Shown piece after piece: positions 17,935 to 25,143 of a stretch of DNA of 64,000 nt. Every line of letters begins with the position of its first letter. Position 1 is the first letter of the stretch. The translations under genes and the position numbers were made by a program. Under the pieces are notes generated by a model. That model saw nothing but the letters and a program-made list of their open reading frames with translations, searched no databases and had not been told where the DNA came from. Origin of the DNA: Hypericibacter terrae (GTDB lineage Bacteria > Pseudomonadota > Alphaproteobacteria > Dongiales > Dongiaceae); contig NZ_CP042906.1 in NCBI RefSeq assembly GCF_008728855.1, positions 3,222,001 to 3,286,000 on the forward strand. Direction: 5' to 3'.

Positions 17935-18033
17935 TTCTCCCCCGTCTTCCGGGGGAGGATTAAGGAGGGGGCTGCTCGGTATCCGAAATCGCGTCTTCCC
18001 CCTCCCTGACCCTCCCCCGTTCCGGGGGAGGGG
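17935..18033 (+). repeat. ~100-bp GC-rich intergenic repeat, copy A
   Basis: TCTCCCCCGTCTTCCGGGGG ... CCCTCCCCCGTTCCGGGGGA outer hairpins around a central stretch with GGCTGCTCGGTAT. The reverse complement of 20099-20198 matches this copy with only a few changes. Each end can form a strong hairpin. Dispersed noncoding element, possibly mobilised by a RAYT-like transposase elsewhere. Confidence 0.88.
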
Positions 18034-18072
18034 ACATGAGGGCAATCAGCTTCCCGAAGCGCCGTTATGCCC

Positions 18073-18624
18073 TCAGCAAGCCTCCCGCCGACAGTTCCGC
18101 AGCACACCGTCCCAGTTGCTCCACACCGCCCAGACTGCGGCGGACTGAGCCTTGCTCATCGGCAGCCGCGCCGGTGCCTCGGGCCCGGCGATCCAGATAT
18201 AGGCCATGCAGGGGGTCCCGAGCGGCTCGTCGCAGGCATTCTCGCCGGCGCTGGCCAGATCGTCCCCCCTCAGCCCGGCCGGACACACGACAGCATGAAC
18301 GAGACCCGTCTGGCCGATCTGGTGGCAGGCCGCTGCGGCCGTGCCGCCGCTCCGCGCATAGGCGATGACGAGGAACGCGGCGACCAGGACGGCAACCGCC
18401 GCGCCGACGACGATGCCGATCAGCGTCCAGCTCGGCCCCTCCTCCGTCGGCTCGCGACGGACAGCAGCCTTGCCCTTGGCCCGCAGCACCCGCTTGCCGG
18501 CCGCGACCACACCGCCAGCGCCCGCCACCAGTTGCTTCGCGCCCACCGCACGGGCGGGCGAAGAACGAAAGGCGTGGCTGGAGGCCGCATTGCCGGCCAT
18601 CACGAATCGCGCGGGCTGTCGCAT
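18073..18624 (-). CDS. Hypothetical single-pass membrane protein with Cys-rich C-terminal domain
   Basis: 183 residues from the ATG at 18624, chosen because GGAGG lies 6 bases upstream; the open frame extends to 18786 but without a better start. A basic, Ala/Arg-rich N-terminal ~60 residues is followed by a transmembrane helix (about 67-90, SWTLIGIVVGAAVAVLVAAF) and a small C-terminal domain with six Cys (CHQ, VVCPAG, NACDEP, TPCMAY, NCRREAC), probably periplasmic with disulphides. No family recognised. Two overlapping frames of similar length exist; this one is preferred for its membrane helix and ribosome site. Confidence 0.6.
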   Translation of the reverse strand: MRQPARFVMAGNAASSHAFRSSPARAVGAKQLVAGAGGVVAAGKRVLRAKGKAAVRREPTEEGPSWTLIGIVVGAAVAVLVAAFLVIAYARSGGTAAAACHQIGQTGLVHAVVCPAGLRGDDLASAGENACDEPLGTPCMAYIWIAGPEAPARLPMSKAQSAAVWAVWSNWDGVLRNCRREAC

Positions 18625-18954
18625 GATCATCCTCCGTCGGCGGTGCGCAGACCGTGGGATCATCGGCCGGACCGCCTCGAGCTCGGCGGGTGGCCGCGGA
18701 CACCACGAAAAAGAGATCCGAATGTCTGCGCTCTGTCGGCTGTCTCTCCGATAGCAGTTGAAGGGCCGCAAAGGCTGCGGTACCACCCCAGGAGAGCATG
18801 AGGGCCGTTAAAACATCGCAATCATAAAACTCAATTTATCTAAAATTTTTAATCGACTACGATCGTTTGCTGAGTTCGGATTCAACACCCTTCTTCGCCT
18901 CGACGTAGCCGCCCGCCGCCGCGCGGCTGACGATTCACGCCACAGGACCCCGCC
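18625..18954. promoter_or_regulatory. 330-base divergent intergenic region with an AT-rich tract
   Basis: Separates the membrane-protein gene from the enolase-superfamily gene. Bases 18808-18865 are strikingly AT-rich in a GC-rich genome (ATAAAACTCAATTTATC, TAAAATTTTTAATCG), the kind of sequence expected of an UP-element/promoter or regulator site. No gene is supportable here; no exact -35/-10 pair stands out. Confidence 0.4.
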
Positions 18955-20061
18955 ATGAAAATCACCGCGATCCGCATCAGCCAGCATCGCTACAAGTTCG
19001 ACCCGCCCTTCCACGCCAGCTGGGACACGCGGCCCCGCACCCATTGGGACGCGACCATCGTCCGGGTCGAGACCGACGAGGGCATCACCGGCATCGGCTC
19101 GGGCGACCTGATGGTGGGATTCGCCGGCCATGAGGAGCTCTTCGTCGGCCAGGACCCGATGGCGATCGAGCGCCATTACCGGGTCCTCGCCAACATCAAT
19201 TTCCATTACGGCCGCTGCTGGCCGCTCGACCTGGCGCTGTGGGATCTCGCCGGCAAGATCACGGGCCAGCCCTGCTGGAAGCTCCTGGGCGGGCTCTCCA
19301 ACAAGGTCCGCGCCTATGCCTCGTCCGGCACGCTGCGCAAGCCCGAGCAGTTGGTCGAAGTCGCCCAGCAATTCATTGCGCAGGGCTTCGGCGCCATGAA
19401 GATCCGCTTCCATCGCGGCGACTGGCGCCAGGACATCGCGGCGTTGACCGCCGTGCGCAAGGCGGTCGGCGACAAGCTCACCCTGATGGTCGACTGCAAT
19501 CAGGGCTGGCGCATGCCCTGGGACACGGCCCAGCCCTGGAGCCTGAAGGACGCGCTCCAGGTGGCGAAGCCGCTCGAGGGTCTCGAGGTGTTCTGGATGG
19601 AGGAGCCGCTCCATCGCGCCGACTATGACGGCATGGCCGCCCTGCGTCAGTCGACCCGGGTGCGCATCGCCGGCGGCGAGATGACCCGCGAGCTCCACGA
19701 GTTCCGCAACCTGATCCAGCGCGGCAGCCTCGACGTGCTGCAGCCCGACGTGGCGCTGGTGGGCGGCATCACGGGCCTGCGCCGCGTCGGCCAGATGGCG
19801 CTCGAGCACAACCTGGTCTTCACGCCCCACACCTGGACCAACGGCATCGGCGTCGTGGCCAATGCCCATCTCACCGCCGGCGCCACCGGGGCGCCCTTCC
19901 TGGAGTTCCCCTACGACCCGCCCGAATGGGGCCTCGACCGGCGCGACTACATGCTGGTCGATCCGGTCGACGCCAAGGGCGGCTGGTTCACGCTCACGGA
20001 CAAACCCGGCCTCGGCATCGAGCTCGACGAGGCGCGGCTGAAGGCGACGAAGATCGGGTGA
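18955..20061 (+). CDS. Mandelate racemase/muconate lactonizing enzyme family protein
   Basis: 368 residues, enolase superfamily. The C-terminal barrel shows the acid-sugar dehydratase/racemase set: Lys in MKIRFHRG, metal ligands Asp in LMVDCNQGW, Glu in WMEEPLH and Glu in IAGGEMTRE, and the general base His in VFTPHTWTNGIG. The final dyad suggests an MR-subgroup reaction (racemisation or sugar-acid dehydration). Mg-dependent, cytoplasmic. CAGGA precedes the ATG by 8 bases. It is convergent with the MarR regulator, from which it is separated by repeat copy B. Substrate not identified. Confidence 0.9.
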   Translation: MKITAIRISQHRYKFDPPFHASWDTRPRTHWDATIVRVETDEGITGIGSGDLMVGFAGHEELFVGQDPMAIERHYRVLANINFHYGRCWPLDLALWDLAGKITGQPCWKLLGGLSNKVRAYASSGTLRKPEQLVEVAQQFIAQGFGAMKIRFHRGDWRQDIAALTAVRKAVGDKLTLMVDCNQGWRMPWDTAQPWSLKDALQVAKPLEGLEVFWMEEPLHRADYDGMAALRQSTRVRIAGGEMTRELHEFRNLIQRGSLDVLQPDVALVGGITGLRRVGQMALEHNLVFTPHTWTNGIGVVANAHLTAGATGAPFLEFPYDPPEWGLDRRDYMLVDPVDAKGGWFTLTDKPGLGIELDEARLKATKIG

Positions 20062-20098
20062 GGCGGAGAGACTCGGCGGGAAGATCGGAAGTGTTGTT

Positions 20099-20198
20099 CC
20101 CTCCCCCGGAACGGGGGAGGGTCAGGAAGGGGGAAGACGCGGTTTCAGATACCGAGCAGCCCCCTCCTTAATCCTCCCCCGTAAGACGGGGGAGGAGA
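20099..20198 (-). repeat. ~100-bp GC-rich intergenic repeat, copy B (inverted relative to copy A)
   Basis: Reads CCCTCCCCCGGAACGGGGGA ... CGTAAGACGGGGGAGGAGA and is the near-perfect reverse complement of 17935-18033. Lies between the convergent enolase-superfamily and MarR genes. Together the two copies make an inverted pair 2.1 kb apart that could invert the intervening genes by recombination. Confidence 0.88.
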
Positions 20199-20226
20199 GA
20201 ATGGAGTCCGCTCCCTTTTCCGCGAA

Positions 20227-20703
20227 TCAGGCCGCGGCGTCCTGCGACGAGGACGGGGTGCGCTGGCCGATGCTGATCTGGTTGTTCCAGAACCGCTCGA
20301 GCTTCAGGAGCGACTTGTTCACACCTTCGAGCTGGGCCATCTCGGGGCCCAGGGCCTCGACATGGCGGTCATACATCACGCGGATGCGGTCGCGGACGGC
20401 GAGCGCCTTTTCCGACAGCCGGACGATCTGGCTGCGGCGGTCGTGGCGGGAGCGCTCCTGGATCAGATAGCCGTTCTCGACCATCTTCTTGACGTTGTAG
20501 GAGACGTTCGAGCCCAGGTAATAGCCGCGCTGGGTCAACTCGCCGACCGTCAGCTCATCGTCGCCGATGTTGAACAGGATCATCGCCTGCACGTTCGACA
20601 GGTCGCGAATGCCGCCGCGGTCGAGCTCGACCTTGATGACCTCGAGACATTGCCGATGCAGGCGCTCGATCAATCCGATGGTGCTGAGATAGCCGGCTGT
20701 CAC
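20227..20703 (-). CDS. MarR-family regulator (LdtR-like)
   Basis: 158 residues starting at a GTG (20703) that has an ideal AAGGAG 8 bases upstream; the ATG at 20748 would place that ribosome site inside the gene. The winged-helix core reads DDELTVGELTQRGYYLGSNVSYNVKKMVENGYL and HDRRSQIVRLSEKA. The conserved RGYYLGSNVSYN recognition helix matches what I recall of the alphaproteobacterial LdtR group, which regulates cell-wall L,D-transpeptidase genes, but no such gene is adjacent. Confidence in MarR is high, in LdtR moderate. Confidence 0.88.
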   Translation of the reverse strand: MTAGYLSTIGLIERLHRQCLEVIKVELDRGGIRDLSNVQAMILFNIGDDELTVGELTQRGYYLGSNVSYNVKKMVENGYLIQERSRHDRRSQIVRLSEKALAVRDRIRVMYDRHVEALGPEMAQLEGVNKSLLKLERFWNNQISIGQRTPSSSQDAAA

Positions 20704-20863
20704 GGTTGAGACTCCTTGGCCTTTATCCGAAATTCTCCGAATGGCCATGGGTAGCACCGCTCTGCTTAAGCCTTCCTTTACGGCTCTGTGTGCATGAAGA
20801 GGCATGCGCCAAGTCATTCCAAACACGGCAATTTTCAGGGGTCTCCTGATCTTCATCCGGAGG

Positions 20864-21289
20864 ATGAGGAAAGCCCGTTTTCTGCATCTGATCCCTGTCC
20901 TTGTCGCGGGCGCCATTCTGGCCGAAGCCGGCCCGGCGAAGGCCGACTTCAATGTCTGCAACAAGACCAAGGAACGGGTCGCCGTGGCCTTGGGATTCCG
21001 CCAGCAGGGTCAATGGCTGTCCCAGGGCTGGTGGAACGTCGAGCCGGCGCGCTGCGCCACGCTCCTGCCCGGCAAGCTCGCCGAGACCAAGTACTATCTC
21101 TATGCCGACGCCAAGGCCCATAACTGGTTCATGGGCGGCGGCTTCCGCTTCTGCGTGAAGAACGACGAGTTCAAGGTGATCGGGAACAGCAACTGCCCGC
21201 TCCAGGGCGCTGTCCCCCTGGGCTTCCGTGAGGTCTCGGTCGGCAAGAACGCGAGCTTCACTTACGAAATATACGAACCTACACCGTAA
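20864..21289 (+). CDS. DUF1036 secreted protein
   Basis: 141 residues from ATG 20864; an upstream in-frame ATG (20804) is possible, since GGAGG touches 20864 directly and is closer than ideal. The chosen start gives a clean signal peptide (MRKARFLHLIPVLVAGAI ... AGPAKA) with cleavage before DFNVCNKT. The mature part matches DUF1036: FNVCNKTKERVAVALG, GWWNVEPARCATLLPG, FRFCVKNDEF. Four Cys may form disulphides in the periplasm. Family function unknown. Confidence 0.85.
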   Translation: MRKARFLHLIPVLVAGAILAEAGPAKADFNVCNKTKERVAVALGFRQQGQWLSQGWWNVEPARCATLLPGKLAETKYYLYADAKAHNWFMGGGFRFCVKNDEFKVIGNSNCPLQGAVPLGFREVSVGKNASFTYEIYEPTP

Positions 21290-21308
21290 AATATATCTAT
21301 TTTACGGT
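21283..21308 (+). terminator. AT-rich hairpin at the end of the DUF1036 gene
   Basis: ACCGTAAAATA and TATTTTACGGT form a perfect 11-bp stem with a 4-base loop; the stem includes the gene's TAA stop. Followed by TTCAATT rather than a long T-run, so a weak or bidirectional terminator, insulating the SAM-II promoter 6 bases downstream. Confidence 0.55.
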
Positions 21309-21313
21309 TTCAA

Positions 21314-21342
21314 TTGACAGGGGGAATCCATTTCCCCATATT
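21314..21342 (+). promoter_or_regulatory. Sigma-70-type promoter of the SAM-II leader
   Basis: Perfect -35 TTGACA (21314-21319), 17-base spacer, -10 CATATT (21337-21342, four of six matches). Predicted transcription start at about 21349, exactly where the riboswitch P1 stem begins. Confidence 0.7.
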
Positions 21343-21348
21343 TCTTGC

Positions 21349-21400
21349 ACGCGCCGATTTGAGCCACAGCTTGCGGGCGCGATAAAAATGCAGCTAAAGC
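21349..21400 (+). ncRNA. SAM-II riboswitch aptamer
   Basis: The sequence matches the compact alphaproteobacterial SAM-II motif: P1 5' strand CGCGCC (21350-21355), GATTTGAGCC loop, CTTGC, P1 3' strand GGCGCG (21376-21381), then the A-rich strand ATAAAAATG and the conserved CAGCTAAAG (21391-21399) that closes the pseudoknot. It binds S-adenosylmethionine; when SAM is plentiful, expression is shut down. The genes downstream are osmC and an O-acetylhomoserine sulfhydrylase, a classical SAM-II target. Covariance-model search is the decisive test, but conserved blocks and context fit closely. Confidence 0.9.
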
Positions 21401-21412
21401 GACGGTCGGTCC

Positions 21413-21449
21413 GACCGCCCAGCTTTGCTGCGGCGGTCTTTTTGTTTTT
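21413..21449 (+). terminator. Riboswitch-controlled intrinsic terminator
   Basis: GACCGCC (21413-21419) pairs with GGCGGTC (21432-21438), extended by CAGC/GCTG in the loop, followed by TTTTTGTTTTT. The segment GCTTTGCTGC (21422-21431) is complementary, with one bulge, to GCAGCTAAAGC (21390-21400) in the aptamer, so a mutually exclusive antiterminator can form when SAM is absent. Confidence 0.88.
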
Positions 21450-21598
21450 GACCGAAAGGATTTCGGGAGTGGTTCTCCTGGCAACCGCCGAACGAACCCG
21501 CGGGGATTTGAGGGGCAGCTTGCGCCGCGACACCAAACGCTAAAGCGTCCGAGTTTTCGGAGCCCCACGACCCCGTGACCCTCAGGAGGGCCCGAACC

Positions 21599-22141
21599 AT
21601 GACCGTCAATTACCAGGATCGCTTCATCGCCGCCCAAGCCCAGTTGCGTGACAAGCCCGGCGACGCCCTGCAGGCCTTCTCCGCCCTGACCCATTCGACC
21701 GGCGGGCTCTGCAGCGAGGCTCAGATCCGCGATTTCCACCTGACGACCGACAAGCCCTCGCGCCTCGCCGGCACCGAGCTCGGCGAGGATGCCGGCCCCG
21801 ACCCGGCCGAGCTCGTCCTGGCGGCCCTCGGCAGCTGCCAGGAGGCCACCTACCGCCTTTACGCCGACACCCTGGGGATCCCGCTGCGCGACGTCTCCGT
21901 GAAGGTGACGGGGCGCATCGACCTGCGCGGACTCTTCGCCGTGGCCGACGGGGTGCGCCCCGGTTTCCGGGACATCCGCGCCGCGGTGACGATCGACAGC
22001 CCGGCTTCGATCGAGGATATCGAGCGGCTCAAGGCGATGGTCGACCGGCATAGCCCGGTGCTCGACATGCTGCGCAACGTGACCCCGGTCCAGACCAGCC
22101 TCGATCTCGTCAACGGGGCCGCAAGGCCCGCGGCCGCGTGA
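21599..22141 (+). CDS. OsmC family protein under SAM-II control
   Basis: 180 residues from ATG 21599 (AGGAGGG 9 bases upstream); the frame is open from 21575 but that start has no ribosome site. OsmC/YhfA-like fold: the peroxidatic-type Cys80 in [10 protein letters not shown] is present, but the usual second Cys in the CPV motif is Ser ([12 protein letters not shown]). Without the resolving Cys, classical thiol peroxidase chemistry is doubtful. First gene of the riboswitch transcript and 28-34 bases from metY, so presumably linked to sulfur assimilation or sulfide/persulfide handling rather than general peroxide defence. Confidence 0.87.
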   Translation: MTVNYQDRFIAAQAQLRDKPGDALQAFSALTHSTGGLCSEAQIRDFHLTTDKPSRLAGTELGEDAGPDPAELVLAALGSCQEATYRLYADTLGIPLRDVSVKVTGRIDLRGLFAVADGVRPGFRDIRAAVTIDSPASIEDIERLKAMVDRHSPVLDMLRNVTPVQTSLDLVNGAARPAAA

Positions 22142-22175
22142 TAGGCTGAGCCATCCGATTGCAGGGAGAATGACC

Positions 22176-23495
22176 ATGCCGACAAACAGCAAGCATCCCG
22201 AGACGCTGGTGCTGCATGCGGGCAATTACCGCAGCGACCCCGCCACCAATGCGGTGGCGGTGCCGATCTATCAGACGACGTCCTATCAGTTCCAGAATTC
22301 CGAGCATGCGGCCAACCTGTTCGGCCTCAAGGAATTCGGGAACATCTATACGCGCATCATGAACCCGACCAGCGCGGTGCTCGAGGAGCGGGTGGCGGCG
22401 CTCGAAGGCGGCGTCGCCGCGCTCGCGGTCTCTTCCGGTCAGGCGGCATCCGCCTTTTCGATCCAGAACATCGCCAAGGCCGGCGACAATTTTGTCGCCT
22501 CGACGAACCTCTATGGCGGCACTTGGAACCTCTTCGCCAACACGCTGAAGGAGCAAGGTCTCGAAGCGCGATTCGTCGATCCGTCGGACCCGGAGAATTT
22601 CCGCCGCGCCACCGACGCCAAGACCCGCGCCTATTACGCCGAGACCCTGCCCAATCCCAAGCTGCATGTTTTCCCGATCAAGGAAGTGGCCGACATTGGC
22701 CGCTCGCTCGGCGTGCCGCTGATCATGGACAACACGGCCGCACCGGTGCTGTGCAAGCCGTTCGATCACGGCGCGGCGATCATCGTCTACTCGACCACGA
22801 AATATATCGGCGGCCACGGCACCTCGATCGGCGGCCTGATCGTCGATGGCGGCAATTTCGACTGGGAGAAGCACGCGGACCGCTTCCCCGGCCTGAACCA
22901 GCCCGATCCCAGCTATCACGGCGCGGTCTGGACCCAGGCCGTGAAGCCGCTGGGTCCTATCGCCTACATCATCAAGGCCCGCGTCACGCTGCTGCGCGAC
23001 CTCGGCTCCTCGATGAGCCCCTTCAATGCCTTCCTTTTCATCCAGGGGCTCGAGACCCTGCCCTTGCGCATGCGCCAGCATTGCGAGAACGCGATCAAGA
23101 CGGCCGACTGGCTGAAGAAGCATCCGGCCGTGACCAAGGTCATCTTCCCGAGCTTCCAGACGGGCGAGACCAGGCGGCGGGCCGACACCTATCTCAAGGG
23201 CGGCTATGGCGCGCTCCTGGGCTTCGAGCTCAAGGGCGGCAAGGAGGCAGGGCGCAAATTCATCGACGCGCTCCAGCTCTTCTATCACGTCGCCAATATC
23301 GGCGACGCGCGCAGCCTCGCGATCCACCCGGCCACAACGACCCACTCGCAGCTCTCGCCGGAGGAGCAGCTCCAGACCGGCGTGACCGACGGCTATGTCC
23401 GTCTCGCACTGGGCATCGAGCATATCGACGACATCCTCGCCGACCTCGGCCAGGCGCTCGAAGCGGCAACGGGCGTCAAGCGCGCGGCGGAGTAG
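22176..23495 (+). CDS. metY: O-acetylhomoserine aminocarboxypropyltransferase (sulfhydrylase)
   Basis: 439 residues from ATG 22176, which has AGGGAG at 7 bases; the ATG at 22170 is an alternative but too close to it. Cys/Met-metabolism PLP enzyme. N-terminus [26 protein letters not shown] is typical of MetY, as is the extra segment in [26 protein letters not shown] contact YGG, Asp in IMDNTAAP, Schiff-base Lys209 in [11 protein letters not shown]. Makes homocysteine directly from O-acetylhomoserine and sulfide. Regulation by the SAM-II switch closes the feedback loop from SAM. A terminator follows directly. Confidence 0.94.
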   Translation: MPTNSKHPETLVLHAGNYRSDPATNAVAVPIYQTTSYQFQNSEHAANLFGLKEFGNIYTRIMNPTSAVLEERVAALEGGVAALAVSSGQAASAFSIQNIAKAGDNFVASTNLYGGTWNLFANTLKEQGLEARFVDPSDPENFRRATDAKTRAYYAETLPNPKLHVFPIKEVADIGRSLGVPLIMDNTAAPVLCKPFDHGAAIIVYSTTKYIGGHGTSIGGLIVDGGNFDWEKHADRFPGLNQPDPSYHGAVWTQAVKPLGPIAYIIKARVTLLRDLGSSMSPFNAFLFIQGLETLPLRMRQHCENAIKTADWLKKHPAVTKVIFPSFQTGETRRRADTYLKGGYGALLGFELKGGKEAGRKFIDALQLFYHVANIGDARSLAIHPATTTHSQLSPEEQLQTGVTDGYVRLALGIEHIDDILADLGQALEAATGVKRAAE

Positions 23496-23520
23496 CTTTC
23501 ACGGCATCGAGACTGCCGAA

Positions 23521-23553
23521 GCGGCCGCCGGCCTCAAACCGGCGGCCGTTTTG
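23521..23553 (+). terminator. Intrinsic terminator of the osmC-metY operon
   Basis: CGGCCGCCGG (23522-23531) / CCGGCGGCCG (23539-23548), perfect 10-bp stem, loop CCTCAAA, followed by TTTT. Confidence 0.88.
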
Positions 23554-23580
23554 ATTCTGTGATGCAGCAAAACATTTCAC

Positions 23581-23600
23581 GCCCCTCCCCTTGCGGGAGG
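23581..23600 (+). repeat. Left arm of a palindromic repeat split by the IS
   Basis: GCCCCTCCCCTTGCGGGAGG is the exact reverse complement of 25110-25129. Without the IS the arms would be about 100 bases apart in one GC-rich intergenic element. Confidence 0.85.
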
Positions 23601-23603
23601 AGG
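23593..23603 (+). repeat. Left 11-bp target site duplication
   Basis: GCGGGAGGAGG directly abuts the left terminal inverted repeat and is repeated exactly at 25032-25042. Confidence 0.9.
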
Positions 23604-25031
23604 CTACGGCATTCACGGAAGTGATTCCGTGTTGGAAGTAAATATGATTCAAGATCTTCGGGGTGATTTTGCGAGGATCTGGCGATGTCGTTTGGCGATA
23701 TTCGTGTTGAGAAGCGAGGGGATTGGCTGATCGAGCGGGTTGCGGCGACGGGGTCGCTGGTGCTGCGCCAGCTGGGAGAGAACCGGGCGGGCGAGATGGC
23801 GGTGCATCGGTTTCTGTCCTCGCCCTATGTTTCGGTGGAGCGGATTGTCGAGACGCTGGCGGGCCGAACGGGGGAACGATGCGTGGGGCGTCATGTGCTG
23901 GCGGTCCAGGACACGACCGAGATCAACTTCGCCGGCCGGGATAAGAAGCGCCGTGGGTTCGGGCCGGCGGGGAATGGAACGACGCCGGGCTTTTTCATCC
24001 ATCCGGTGATTGCGGTGGATGTGGAGAGCGAGGCAGTGGTCGGGCTGGTCGATGCGGCGATCTGGACGCGGGCTGACGAGGCGGCGGCGCGCCGGCGCAG
24101 CCGGGCCTCGGGGGACAAGGAATCGGCGCGCTGGCTGGCGGGCTGCGCGAGCGCGGTCGCGAGCTTGAGCGGGGCGGCGCGCGTGACCATGGTGGCCGAC
24201 CGGGAAAGCGATCTTTACCCGCTCTTTGCCAGCAAGCCCGAGGGTCTCGATTTGATCGTGCGGGCGGCCCAGAACCGCAACTTGGCCGAGGGCAGTCCTC
24301 TGTTCGAGGCGCTCGGGGATGCAGCGTGCCTCCGGGTTTGCAAGGTCCGGGTGGCGCCGCGCGGGCCGGGCGACAAGGGCCGCATCGCCACCGTGGAGCT
24401 GCGTGCCGGGAAGGTGCGGATCGCCCGGCCGGTCAACGGCCTGGTGGAGAAGCTGCCTCGGGAGATCGAGCTCAACCTGGTCGAGGCCCGCGAGGTCGAG
24501 GCGCCGGCCGGTAAGACCCCGCTGCTGTGGCGCCTGCTCACCACCCATGCCGTCGCCGATGGCGCGCAAGCCGAGGATGTCGTCCAGCTCTATCGGTTGC
24601 GCTGGCGCATTGAGCAGACCTTCCGCGCCTTGAAGAGCGACGGCCTCGCCCTCGAAGACAGTCAACTGGTCGACGCCGAGCGCCTGTTCAATCTGGCCGC
24701 CATCGGATTGGCGGGTGCGGTGCGCACCATCCAGCTGGTCGATGCCCGCGATGGCGGTCCGCGCCCCGCCACCGATGTGATCGACGAGGCCTTCGCCATC
24801 CCGCTCGAGCGCCTCTCCAAAAAATTGGAGGGCAAGACCCAGAGGCAGAAAAACCCACACCCACCCGGATCTCTCGCCTTCGTCGCCTGGATCGCCGCTC
24901 GTCTCGGCGGTTGGAATTGCTACTACAAGCCCCCGGGACCAAAGACCATGCGCTATGGCTGGAACCAACTCGCCGCGCGTCTCGAGGGTTACGCCCTCGC
25001 TACCGAAGGCAAAAATCCGTGAATCCCGTAG
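23604..25031 (+). mobile_element. Complete IS4-family insertion sequence, 1428 bp
   Basis: Bounded by 16-bp terminal inverted repeats, CTACGGCATTCACGGA (23604-23619) and TCCGTGAATCCCGTAG (25016-25031), differing at one position, and flanked by an exact 11-bp direct repeat. IS4-group elements make 10-13-bp target duplications, so termini and family agree. It holds one transposase gene. The target is a GC-rich palindromic intergenic repeat. A CACGGA/TCCGTG palindrome at 23614-23631 lies just inside the left end. Intact ends and target duplication indicate a recent insertion and possible activity. Confidence 0.92.
23685..25022 (+). CDS. IS4-family transposase
   Basis: 445 residues, DDE transposase of the Tn5/IS50-like branch of IS4. 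Catalytic Asp in LAVQDTTEINF (about residue 71), Asp in VTMVADRESDLYPLF (about 170) and Glu in the YREK signature YRLRWRIEQTFRALK (Y-2-R-3-E-6-K, about 304-318) are all intact. The C-terminus PGPKTMRYGWNQLAARLEGY is typical of the family. ATG at 23685 follows GAGGATCTGGCG. Fills almost the whole IS; the stop is 9 bases from the right end, inside the right inverted repeat. Confidence 0.95.
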   Translation: MSFGDIRVEKRGDWLIERVAATGSLVLRQLGENRAGEMAVHRFLSSPYVSVERIVETLAGRTGERCVGRHVLAVQDTTEINFAGRDKKRRGFGPAGNGTTPGFFIHPVIAVDVESEAVVGLVDAAIWTRADEAAARRRSRASGDKESARWLAGCASAVASLSGAARVTMVADRESDLYPLFASKPEGLDLIVRAAQNRNLAEGSPLFEALGDAACLRVCKVRVAPRGPGDKGRIATVELRAGKVRIARPVNGLVEKLPREIELNLVEAREVEAPAGKTPLLWRLLTTHAVADGAQAEDVVQLYRLRWRIEQTFRALKSDGLALEDSQLVDAERLFNLAAIGLAGAVRTIQLVDARDGGPRPATDVIDEAFAIPLERLSKKLEGKTQRQKNPHPPGSLAFVAWIAARLGGWNCYYKPPGPKTMRYGWNQLAARLEGYALATEGKNP

Positions 25032-25042
25032 GCGGGAGGAGG
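25032..25042 (+). repeat. Right 11-bp target site duplication
   Basis: GCGGGAGGAGG, identical to 23593-23603, directly next to the right inverted repeat. Confidence 0.9.
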
Positions 25043-25109
25043 TAGGGGGAGGGGTGATCCACACCATGTCCTGCGATCCACCCCTCCCCGCTCGCTGACG
25101 CTCGCCGCC

Positions 25110-25129
25110 CCTCCCGCAAGGGGAGGGGC
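25110..25129 (-). repeat. Right arm of the palindromic repeat split by the IS
   Basis: CCTCCCGCAAGGGGAGGGGC, exact reverse complement of 23581-23600. Between them and outside the IS lie further complementary tracts, GGGAGGGGTG and CACCCCTCCC. Confidence 0.85.
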
Positions 25130-25143
25130 CGTGGTGAGCTTGG

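Noticed and set aside
18067-18801. Overlapping plus- and minus-strand frames (18067-18801 and 18065-18799) at the membrane-protein locus
   Set aside because: Neither has a membrane helix, a ribosome site or coherent composition; the frame ending at 18073 does.
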